Assembly (NCBI GenBank): GCA_016165875.1
Contig: JABBOT010000003.1
Coordinates: 36,830,672 to 36,894,671, forward strand
Length of the DNA stretch: 64,000 bases
Direction: 5' to 3'
Source: Acanthopleura granulata
Lineage: Eukaryota; Mollusca; Polyplacophora; Chitonida; Chitonidae
Shown here piece after piece: positions 1-10,606 of the stretch. A program made the translations under genes and the position numbers. Every line of letters starts with the position of its first letter. The first letter of the stretch is position 1. The notes beneath the pieces were generated by a model. It was not told the origin of the DNA. It was given only the letters and a program-made list of their open reading frames with translations, and did no database searches.

Positions 1-16
1 GGTGCTTCGGCCACAA

Positions 17-440
17 GACGTCGCGTTTTGATAAACACTTTATCACTGACCGAGCGGCTGAGACCATCATCACGGCTTACACGATGGGAAGAGCACAGCT
101 CAGATCGGGGCACTGACCTCACAGACAAAAGAAATACTTGCCTTAAGTCTACTGCTTGGTTGTCATTTTCGATTCATTTCGCGAGGGTTTGCAATTTAAT
201 TGTCTCAAAAAGATGCTACGAAAAACTTTTCTACACGCTGCTGTTGTTAACTGCTGGATCATTAGAACTCTTTCGAAAATAAACGCAAGAAAAGTTACTG
301 GCTGGTGCCTTGCTGAGAAACGTTGCTATCGACCAGCGCGAGAATCCTCGACTCCGTACGGATACAGAAAAAATATCAAAGGCGCAAGACTGTATCGTTT
401 GCCTGTTTTGCGAATACAGTAGCCTAATAAAGGCAGACAG
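17..440. repeat. Dispersed repeat, copy 1 (second copy at about 47357-47716)
   Basis: This stretch shares a diverged but clearly collinear sequence with about 47357-47716: shared blocks include a 'cactga(c/t)' start, 'atcacggc', 'agatgctac/atga', 'ttattagaactctt', 'ggatacagaaa' and 'gaatac(a/t)gtagcct'. No open frame is conserved between the copies, so it is a non-coding dispersed repeat, family unknown. Boundaries are approximate because the left edge lies near the window start. Confidence 0.6.
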
Positions 441-889
441 ACCAATCAGAGGCCTAGAATTTTCTCTAAATTGTGATAAATTACTATATCCCAGAATATA
501 CGATACAGTCTAACAACTTTCAACTTCCATGAAATATAATACCTTCAAATTTATGAACAACTACGTCGTTCTGCCTTCAAGATGTTTCTTTAGCTATATA
601 TCGATCTCAAAAGATGAAAGTCTGGTAAAGTGGTCGCATATCTGATGTAGACACAAAGCTGTATGTGACAAATGAACTAGAGAATCCAGAAAGCGGCTCT
701 GTGACATGTGTCATGCACCGGACACATACGCAGTAGGCTGTATATCTGGACTTGGCAGGAGTGTATCCGATTCTTCATGTCTTTAATGATTTATGAGATT
801 TTTTTCAGTCATGTTAGAAAGAGGACGCGTCAAATATCGTCATATCATCGTATACCTGAATATCGTGATACGTATTTAGAATCAGTGTT
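441..889. other. Non-coding stretch, nothing recognised
   Basis: AT-rich sequence between the dispersed repeat and the SINE. I see no coding region, RNA gene or clear repeat in it. Confidence 0.5.
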
Positions 890-1159
890 ATGGAGCTGGG
901 AGATGGTTAGCGCGCTAGCACACCGCAATGACCTGGTGCCTCTCACCAAAGCGGTCGCTCTGAGTTCAAATCTAGCTCATGCTGGCTTCCTTTCCCGCCG
1001 TACGTGGGAAGGTCTGCCAGCAACCTACGGATGGCCACGGGTTTTCCCCGGGCTCTGCCCGATTTCCTCCCACCATAATGCAGGCCATCGTCGTATAAAT
1101 GAAATATTCTTGAGTAGGGCGTAAAACACCAATCAAATTAAAAAATAAATAAATAAATA
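890..1159 (+). mobile_element. tRNA-derived SINE, near full length, (AAAT)n tail
   Basis: A tRNA-like head with an A-box-like 'ggttagcgcgctagc' is followed by the body shared with at least eight other copies in the window: 'ccgtacgtgggaaggtctgcc', 'ctcccaccataatg', 'gaaatattcttgag', 'gcgtaaaacaccaatc'. It ends in an AT-rich (AAAT)n tail at about 1140-1159. It lies 3' of the GPR22-like gene in antisense orientation to it. The short open frame through it is an artefact of the repeat. Confidence 0.85.
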
Positions 1160-1288
1160 CGGCTCTTTGGGGTACTTTCCCTTCAAGAGCTACCTACATG
1201 AAACAGATTACGACTGCGTTTTTAGTTTGAAATTGGAGGACAAATTGAATACCGTTACTTCGGAGGTTATTTTATGTTTTCAAGGTGG

Positions 1289-1320
1289 CTATACAGCTCG
1301 TGACGTCACAAGTTGTATAG
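1289..1320. promoter_or_regulatory. 32-bp near-perfect palindrome centred on a CRE (TGACGTCA)
   Basis: The arms 'ctatacagct' and 'agttgtatag' match as an inverted repeat at 9 of 10 positions and flank TGACGTCA at 1301-1308. The TGACGTCA octamer is the consensus binding site of CREB/ATF bZIP factors. It lies about 300 bp downstream of the GPR22-like stop codon; a regulatory role is inference. Confidence 0.4.
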
Positions 1321-1625
1321 GCCTTAGCCTAAAACCAATGCCCCCGTTTGCTCTTGAAGTGACTAAAGTGTTATTTCGTAACCCAAATAAACCCATTTCA
1401 AAAAGTCTATTTAAAGAAAGAGCATTATATATGCATTTTGTTATTTTTAATTTCCATCGTTCTTCTGATATTTTAACTCGGTTTGTTGCTTTACCCCTTC
1501 CTTACGCAGGACTGCAGGCCCCCATGGCAAAAACAGCCTACATAAGTGATGACTGTATATCGTATCAAACTACTCAATGTATAAATTTTATACAAAGATC
1601 AGTCGTTGTTTTGTGAATCTTGACG

Positions 1626-2768
1626 TCACCTCGCGGAATATACGAGTGAGTCTTGTAGGGAGACTGATACATTGTTTACTGGTGACACAAGCTGACTGAT
1701 AGTGGGGAAGTTCGACGAGGACAGATCGTCTATTTGGCGCACCGCCAACAAGCGGACGTTGTTCGTCGAGGACGACGGGTTGGGTGAAATTTTCGCGTTT
1801 CTCACCTGCGGACGAGAACGCCATTTGTCTCTCAGAGCTTCGCGGAAGTTTTCCCTCAAGAAAGCGTACAAAAGCGGATGTAGAACGGTGGTGAGATATG
1901 CTAAGCACAAGAGACCAGTTTGAATCATTTCGAAGTATAAACTAGATTCCAAGAACAGACCGCTCACTGTTATGGTCATATTTGGACCCCAGCAGATAAT
2001 AAAAGTGCACACGATGACCAACGTCATGGTGGTGACTCGCTTGTCTTGCTGTTTTTTCAAGTCCATCATAGGTCTGGTCCCTGGTAACGTTATGGTGGAC
2101 TTCAGCAAGGCAATCCTTACAGCCAGCCTCTGTTTGGCAAGGCGGAATACTCGGTAGTAACATATCAACGTCACTAAAGAAGATATTAAAAAAACAGCAA
2201 TGTAATACATCTCATGAACATAGAAAGCCATTGAGTCGTGAAGCCAATAAGAACACGGCACGCTGATGTTAAGGCTTTCGGCGTTGGATATAGCAGGCCC
2301 TAGCACCATTTCCAGATAGCCAAAAATCGGTAAGAGGACGGCAACCATCGCGAGAACCCATATAAGCGCCACGACGAATTTCACATTGGTGTCCTTAATC
2401 TTTCTCTTCATTGGAGCCACAATTGACTCATACCTGTCAAAACTGATGAAGAGCAAGTTGACAGCGCTGGCCGTGCTGGAGAAGGCCACGGAGGCCTCGA
2501 AGACGTAGCAGAGCCCTTGATTATGGAAACGTGAAGTGGTCGTGTACGCAAGACTGACAGGGCAGCCGACCAAGCAGATTAACATGTCAATAATGTTGAG
2601 ATTTGTGATTAAAACATTGCTGACACTCTTAAGAGTTCTCTTGTTGAGATGATACACCACGAGAACGATCAGATTGAAGAGAAATCCTATGACGCCTTCG
2701 ATAGCGAAAACTGTGCCGCACAGGGCCACGAACCATACAGGATAGTGCGGGTTTGGTGCCATCACCAT
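1626..2768 (-). CDS. GPR22: GPR22-like class A (rhodopsin-type) G protein-coupled receptor, intronless
   Basis: A 380-residue seven-helix receptor in a single exon, acting at the plasma membrane with unknown ligand. TM1 is about residues 13-39. TM2 carries the 'SVSN...TNLNIIDMLIC' block that resembles vertebrate GPR22 rather than amine or peptide receptors. TM3 ends in DRY (111-113). C87 and C172 are placed for the usual TM3-ECL2 disulfide. TM6 has CWGP (259-262). TM7 ends HPLLYAF (297-303), the GPR22 form in place of NPxxY, followed by a helix-8 segment. The tail from about 315 is Ser/Asn-rich. N167 (NIS) in ECL2 is a glycosylation sequon. The third intracellular loop is much shorter than in human GPR22 as I recall it. 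An in-frame TAG lies about 70 bp upstream with no other ATG between, so the start is ATG at 2768 or the second ATG at 2762. The extracellular N-terminus is therefore very short. The subfamily call rests on remembered similarity. Confidence 0.85.
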   Translation of the reverse strand: MVMAPNPHYPVWFVALCGTVFAIEGVIGFLFNLIVLVVYHLNKRTLKSVSNVLITNLNIIDMLICLVGCPVSLAYTTTSRFHNQGLCYVFEASVAFSSTASAVNLLFISFDRYESIVAPMKRKIKDTNVKFVVALIWVLAMVAVLLPIFGYLEMVLGPAISNAESLNISVPCSYWLHDSMAFYVHEMYYIAVFLISSLVTLICYYRVFRLAKQRLAVRIALLKSTITLPGTRPMMDLKKQQDKRVTTMTLVIVCTFIICWGPNMTITVSGLFLESSLYFEMIQTGLLCLAYLTTVLHPLLYAFLRENFREALRDKWRSRPQVRNAKISPNPSSSTNNVRLLAVRQIDDLSSSNFPTISQLVSPVNNVSVSLQDSLVYSAR

Positions 2769-5700
2769 CAGATTTGCTCGTTCATCTAAGCCCTTCCGTC
2801 CATCGCCACCGTTGTCGTTGGAAACATCATTCTATCTCGGTCGCATTTAGTGACGTTATCATCAATTTCTCTGAAGCAGACGACAACGGTAAACTTACTT
2901 AGCAGAATTACAGATTACGCCCATGCCACACGATTAATCTACACCGAGAATTTTTACACGGTTTCATGTACAGCTCTTAAATCCCTTTGTAGTCCTCTTT
3001 TCCTGTCGAAGGATACACCAAACGAGGGACTTCCGTCTGCAACCTAGGCTTCACTTGTGCTGTCGAGTTGTCATCATATCAGTTGGAAGTTTACATAGAT
3101 TGTAGTTCGATTAACTAAGTCGTTAAATATTATGTCGTGATATACTCAACGTCAGCTTGCACACTGCAGATCCGTCGTGTGTTTCCTGGAAGAATAAAAT
3201 AAAGATTCAGTAGATTATGAGCAGCCGAATGATTTACTGAACGACATAATAATCCTACCTTCTTGTAGTCTTTAGAAGTGTGTGACACGGCATAAAAATC
3301 AATATATGGATAACAACACCATTTAATGTCATAACTTGGCCACATTTTGGAGAACAATTCGCATCAAAACCGAATATTTAGTGCCGTACACTCATTCCAG
3401 ACATATATGTATATATCAACCTTGAAACTTATACAATAAAATTTGTAATAAAAGACGACAGATACAAAATGGTCAAAGAAAATGGTATCAAAGTAAGAGA
3501 AGTTGTCATAATAAACTAAGTAAAAGAATTACAGTTTTAAGTGTTTGAAGACTCTCCTGAAAAGAATTAAATGCATTTAAATACCTGGGGCTACTTTTAT
3601 CAAAATTTCGTACGTGTACGATAACTTTGACAGCTCGACAAATATGTAAAATATCGTACCTCACCTATACGTCTCTTTAACAAAAATGCCTTGTGACATC
3701 GGACAACGTCGTAAATTATCGTACATCACGTTGTAAGATAAAATTTACGACAAAATTGTCGAACGATGTTTGGCGAAAGTTACCCCTGGATTCTAAATGC
3801 TTTTTGGAAAACACTGTTTGGGGTCAAAGTAACATATTTTCGATTAACACCTTACGTGTAGCAGTTCACTTTACACAGCGAAGTTTACAAGAATTTCGCA
3901 CATGTGCAAATTTAAAAAAGTCCATGCGACTTCATGGAGACCCCAAGCTGTCAATATATCCCATAAATCCAACCGTAGACTTCAAATATTTATGCACATT
4001 TAATTCTATTTAAGAAACTTTTACACAATAGTGAAGGTATTTTTGATACAGTTTTCAGTTTTATGACCAATGGTTATGACTTCCCTTTGTTCCTGTTGTC
4101 TTTTCATGCATTTACGGAGACGAATATAGCACCTGTTACCAGATTAAAAGATTATAACGGTGTCTAGGCATTTGGATAACGTTGTGACTATACTGTTTGT
4201 TCGCATATTGTGCTTTACTTATACCGCACTTGGTGACAATCATATACAATTTTCAGAAACACCGCTTCAGCCTATTGATTCCTCTTAACACTGTATACAG
4301 CGGCGAGTTGGAAATATCTGCTGTGTCCATTTCATTCAGGGAAAGAATATTTATTTGACACTGGTTGAATGGAACGGTATAATGGTACACCAACACATTT
4401 TGTAATGAAGCTCTAAACGTTTCACCGTTGGCATGAAAAACTTTTTTTTCTGCTCATCAAATAGGACAGATGTACCTATGAGATTCCAAACTGGATATCT
4501 CTATGTATACGGTAAGTGCTGTTATTTTATATGGCACCTTACGGTTTGTTCAAGTTTCTTAGAGCTACGCCCATATATCCGAAACTGACTTTCCGAGAAG
4601 TTTTTTACGTCCTAATAATACCTTAGCCGTTAGAATATAAAAATAAGCTTTCAACAGATTAAATTTTCAGATAATTTGAATTAAAGTGGATTTGGACCAC
4701 AGTAATGGCATAATAACTCTCCATCATCCTATGCTAAGATCCTGTGAACAAATAGAAGATAAAATCGGGTAACTGCGTTGAAAAATAATGAACGAGAACA
4801 TTTTGTCTTTCGTTAACTTATAATACACGAACGTTTAAAGTTTCCCAAATAAACTATAGCTCAGTTTTCTAAGCCTTATTTTTTAACACTTAAGACATTC
4901 ATAGGTTGTTAAATGTAACACTTACCGTATACTATAATGCTTTGGATACACTGGCCGAAACATTAGTAAGCTAGAACCACATAGACAATGTACACTATAG
5001 CGCTCGAATACGTGAAGCTCGTGATCTGATGTACTAATTGACACTATCCTGCTTTCACCAGGAAGAATACTGTACTAATAGTGTCGAAAATCAATACATT
5101 ATCGTCGCTTGTTGAATATACGCGGGCGATTGACATGTTTCAAGAATGCCAAATAAACAACCCCGTGGGTTTCCAGGAGGTGAAAACCAGGTGAGCCAGT
5201 TATTACCAGGGGGTCTATGGTAAATATGAAGTTATCAACGTTTCCGTCGTAATAGCGGGCTGATTAACGTTAATGGGGCAGGTAGGACCGGCAGCTGACG
5301 GCAGCGATGATAAAAACAGGCGATGAACAAATAAAATCGCGGGTGGCGGATCGGTTGCTGTTGATTTGACGTATCACCTTGGACTCCAGTCCGCCACTGA
5401 GTCCATTAAAGACTTAGGCACATGTTTGGAGTAGGGATGCATATCGAATAAATACCATAATCTGGTGTTTAGGCATTATTTTTAAGACATAATCAGAGGA
5501 AGTGCATTGGTGATTTTATTACGTGGTTGATTGGTAGACTAACTCGCCGACAAATTGGCATACAAATGGATTCATTTATAGACTCTTGCCCTGATCTGTT
5601 TATTTGATTGGTGATCATATATTTTATAGATAGGTACAAACGAAGTCTCACTTGAAAACAATTAAAGATTTTCCTGTAATTTAAAGTTAGGGCCTATTTT

Positions 5701-8700
5701 CTACTACGTGAAAGAAAATTCAAATACCAAACGTGTTCTTTTTACTGGCTGTATGAGCCTGTTTTGAATATGTGGCAATGTTGAAGGCCAATTAAACGCA
5801 CAAGCTCAGTGTTTGTTTGAAGAAATTAAGCAGTTGGCAAATTGTTTTTTGCGGTATTCAGAATTCACTGGACAAATTCATTTAATTAATTTGTACTTGA
5901 CTTCGTGCATCATGCAATGTTTAAAACCCTTATGAATGGGTATCCGCAAAAGGTTTACTGTATCTGGATTTAATTTGAATTGAAACCTAACTGACAAATC
6001 ATGGTTTATTGAGTAAGGCAAGAAAATATCCTTTTGCTTCATTCAGCATTATTGAATATCAACGTTCGGCAGTGTATGAAACCCCCCTCTATTTATAGCG
6101 GTATGACGGAAGTGCCAAATGGGAGCATATCGAAGTAGATCATAATACCATGGGGACAACACAAGCGCTCCTGCAATATGTTCCATAGATGCGGTTAGCT
6201 CAGAGTTTGGAATAATAATATATGGAATATATTGGAATATATTCCAAATGTTCAGGACTAATACGAAATTTGGAACCAAATGTATACCTTAGTTCCAGTG
6301 TAGACGAAAAAAGAGGATTTAATACATAACGAAGTGATAAGGGAAATCTTTTCATTGTCGAAGGAAGCGTTATTGAGCTGTTTGGGGGAAATGTTGTGGA
6401 AGAGATCTGTATGCACCCTTTTCATAAACGCAAAATATAAATACTTTATACAAAAACTAAAACTGAAGCCGAAGTCTCGAAACAGGTAAATGACTTTCAA
6501 GCTTGTACAGAAATGTGAATGTATCATTCAGTGTTTCTCCAGTAGCTACAACAGTGACCATTGCTTCCCTAAAGCAGTGACGTGTCCTCTTTTGTTCTTT
6601 TCTGTCATACGCCACAGTGTCTTTGTAGCCGTGCTCCTAATTTTACAATGCAAGAAGATCCTTATCAAATACTGCAGCATAACAACAGATGATGAGGTGT
6701 TCGCACGGACTTGTTAAGGTAAGCAATGATCCCCATTAAAACCAGAAAATTGTGTGCCGTGTGCCTGGAAAACAAGTTCTAATCTCAAGTTGTTTCGTAC
6801 CTATGATTTTAAAATTCGTACCATTGGCAGGTCAACTCTTGAATTGGGTTGAGCGTAAGGTGGTGTTCGAGGTAGTGGTTGGCCTGATGTCAGTGTACTG
6901 CTGTTGAGTAGGATGTCATGTCAGATGTCATCCTCGTGACGATACAGTGAGGCAGCGATAGCAGAGGCCGGAATGCAGCAAAGATATACGTCATTGTGAT
7001 ACAGAAACAGACTGTCTATATACAGAAACATTGTGCTACACTGCAAGAAAGCAAGATAACAATCATCCAGTAACTTACCTATCAGAATTGTTAGCAGGCA
7101 TGCTCTAAAAAGCAACCAGATTTCTGATGTAAACAACGACGCCCGGGTGTTTTTCAGTTTGGTTTCTGGGATGCACAAACAGGCTTACCAAGCTTTCATA
7201 TACATGACATGAACTCGTGTGGGAAAATCCATGACGTCAGCAGTCGGTTAACTAGAATTAATGAAGCAGTTAGGGCCCTGTATAGTTTGGCATCATGGAA
7301 ACGCCATGGTGAACAACGTGCCGTCAAATGCCTGTAACACAGGTGCATAACGAGAGCATTGAGATCAATCTGCGATAAACAATACCTGGTCAACTGACTC
7401 CCAGACTCCCCCCTCTACTCTCTACCCCTTTCTGTTGTGCATTCGTAGTTAGACAGGTAGAGCATTATCTCTACGGTCTAAATTAAATCGATCCGAAAAT
7501 CAGGATGCGGTTATTAAATGCAATATCAGAGGTAAGTGGAATTATAAGTAATTACCTTCCAAGACCTGAGGGATCTATGGCAATGATGGTGATATCAGAT
7601 ATCCAGAAGCACTTAAATTAGTGCGGATTTACTGGATACACGAGACAATAAGAAGAAAAGCAATTTCCAAACAGGTTTGGAAATACCCGGATCGAGATCG
7701 TTATTACATAGCAAACCAAGCGAAATGTCAGGTAAACAGGTTAAAAGCAAACAGCTTGTGAAATTGTACTGAAAAGATATCGAGTTTATATTTAACAGAA
7801 ATCTGTACTTCGGGTTAATGGATCAGTTGATAATGTAGATCTTTGACATCTTGAACAGACTAAAGTATGTCTTAACGAAAGATCGCACATCTTCATACAA
7901 GACATATTCTCTATGGAACGTTAAACCCGGTTAAAAGTGCTACTCAATAATTTGCTGCAATCTCTAGGAGTGTATTACACAATCCACATGAACTCTGTGA
8001 ACGAAAGAAAATCCTCTTTATCACTTGACATCTGAATTGCTAACGAGATGACTAACTCTTTTAAAAAATCCCACTTTAGACAGGTAAAGAACGAAAAAAA
8101 AAAACTGTACACCGTTAAATATATTATATTAACGCTGTATACACAAACAGTGTTTCTCTTATATTTTGACAGCCTGGTTTAAATCTGGAGGAAATTGGAT
8201 TGCCCGAGAAACCCCCTCCCTTCGCTATATACGTACTTAAACCTTCCTTTATAAGAACAAGTTCTTCGTTTGTTTTGAGGTTAAGGTTAGACTCAATTAA
8301 CAGCGCGCCCGCCGAAGAGATTCCTTCCGCTTGACATATACTGTATGTTAGAAACCGTGCGTAATTTAGCCCGCAGCAAGTGGGCTTCATCTTCCTTTAG
8401 ACAAGAGTTTCGTTTTTGTTTAGCTTGCTTTATACAAGTGAAACTGAAAGAAAAGTACATGTATATCGATCACGTGGCTATATCCATGTAGTGTTACAGT
8501 AGTCTATACTGTCAGGTAGCGTCTGTATGTCTCAATGTGATCTTCCCTATAAGACCTATACACGTGCGTGGACTAGTTATTACTGTTTGCACTCTTCTAT
8601 AATCTGAAATCAGTTTTCCTTTGTGTAGAGCAGAACGAAATAATGAAGACAAGAATAAAAGAGGACAATATCCAGTATAAGCTTAATCATTGGCATGGTA

Positions 8701-10360
8701 TTCCAGAGAGGAATACATACAGAAAATACAATATGAACAGAGATTGTAGATGAGATAGGAACGGTAGGGAGGCACCGGGCAAGACCTATGGAAATAGGTT
8801 GCATATTTTTCAGATAGAGATAGAACGTAATGGAATATATTTTAATGCACAATGGGGATTCAGTTCCAAACTAACTTTATTGTTGTTCTCTTGCACTGCA
8901 TGAGTAATAGGTTATCAGTTTGCTCACAAATCGTCATCGTAAATGCATAAATGAACAATAGATTATTCACAGCAAAGGATCCCCAGTGTTCTACAGCTTA
9001 CAGCATTGGCACCGATAGTTTCATCAACTGATTTCTACTGGTATGTTCACGTAAAGATACATCCAGAAGTCAAAGGTTTCAGACTGGAAATTTTACTCTT
9101 GGAAAAAAGAGATCTGGACTTGTGCACCAAACACTTTATCCATGGCTTCAGGAGGAGTTTGAATATAAAAGAAATTTCACTTCAACAATTACTACTGTAA
9201 ACGTATTTAAACATAAACGACATGCTACAAGAAAGAAAGATATCGTTTTTTTTCATACTGCTAACTTGTTAGGGCCAGTTATTTTGTATTTATCTGTTTT
9301 TATTTACGCTACAAAACAAGAAAAATGTTGATTTTTAAATATGTTTGACCATAGCAATGAATACTGTAGTCATAAAGCTTTGAAAAGTTTGTAAGGTAAA
9401 GACACTGTGGTGGTCTGCTTATCTATTACCGGTGCTGATTAACAAAGGTGTAACTGCTGTTGAACAAAAATGTAAGACATGCACTAAGAATTGTATCGGC
9501 AAGGATTCATAAGTAGAGTAATCAAAACGGTCATTTTGTTTTAGTGAAGAGTAGGCTGCTGGTTGGTTGACTTGTTTTCCTTTAAGCAAAAGGCCTTCTA
9601 GAAACTGACGGCTAGATGCATGATGTTTCGCGGAAATCAGTGGTGACTAGTAATAAATCAAATGAGGTAATTTACACCCCAAGCTATTAAATTCTACCAG
9701 CATTGCGTGTCCATGCAATAGAAGAAATACAGAACATTATTAAAAACAACTTCGGGGGCGATTCGGAATTTTTCCCTCCCCCTCAAAACGTCGTATGCCA
9801 TATGATCTGGTCTGTGTTTAGTAAACATATCTTATACAGTGTATAAGAGAGGCGTTTTGAGAATAGGCCCTACTATATTCCTAAACGTTTTCAGTTAATG
9901 TTTAGGAGGTAAAATTTACAGTGAACAGTAAAGAATAAATCCTAGATAAAATATACAGTTTATGGCTCAAATTGTTATATGATTGTCCTAGCATGGCGCT
10001 TTAGAAAGTTTGTTAAATGTTTCCGTTTTTATCTCACATGGTCTGAAAATCAGCGTTACATGCACATTTAACATTTTAACTTAAGCCCAAACTGACTTAG
10101 CGAGACTGTACCCAGATCCTTAAAAAGTCCGTTTTGTAAAGTCAGGAGATAAGCGGGGAATTTGGCTTGCTAACTTAAGGGTCTCGCGTGTACTAAGTCG
10201 CAGTCCAAACCCATCAACTACAGGCTGTGCAATTAAATCCTACATACACAGAAGGACGTGTGGTACTGTTAATCACATGCACGGGATTCCTGCATGGTTC
10301 CAACGGACCCTGCTATTTCCTAAAAGAAAATCCACCTTCCTCACAATGTTTGTAACCTGC
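2769..10360. other. Long non-coding stretch, no gene supported
   Basis: About 7.6 kb of AT-rich sequence upstream of the GPR22-like gene. Open frames are short, without family resemblance or plausible splice-linked neighbours. Untranslated 5' exons of the receptor could lie here but cannot be identified. A stretch at about 5100-5410 is distinctly richer in GC and reported separately. Confidence 0.5.
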
Positions 10361-10606
10361 CTATAAGAAGACCCTACTTTACCTTAGAAGGGACAGTAAG
10401 CCGTGTTAGAAAGAATCCCCAATAGAAAGAATTCTACCATACCTTATAAAGGATCATGTCCTGTCTTCCAAAGAGCCCTTATGTTACCTTACTTTGTCTT
10501 ACAAAGGATAATGCTTAACCTTACAAATGACACCACCTTAGGTCTTAAAGAGGACCCTACCCCAACTTACAGATGACCCTACCTTATATCTTACAAAAGA
10601 CCACAC
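10361..10606. repeat. Degenerate short tandem repeat, about 22-36 bp units
   Basis: About ten variable units of the type 'cttacaaaggaccctacctta' follow each other. Recurring blocks are 'cttacaaa(g)ga', 'accctac', 'accttacttt', 'cttataaaggat' and 'cttaaagaggaccctacc'. Units differ in length and sequence, so this is an old, decayed minisatellite. Confidence 0.65.

Noticed and set aside
708..1124. 138-codon open frame on the plus strand
   Set aside because: Its C-terminal half is a translation of the SINE at 890-1159; the same peptide appears in frames through the SINEs at 37688 and 50985.
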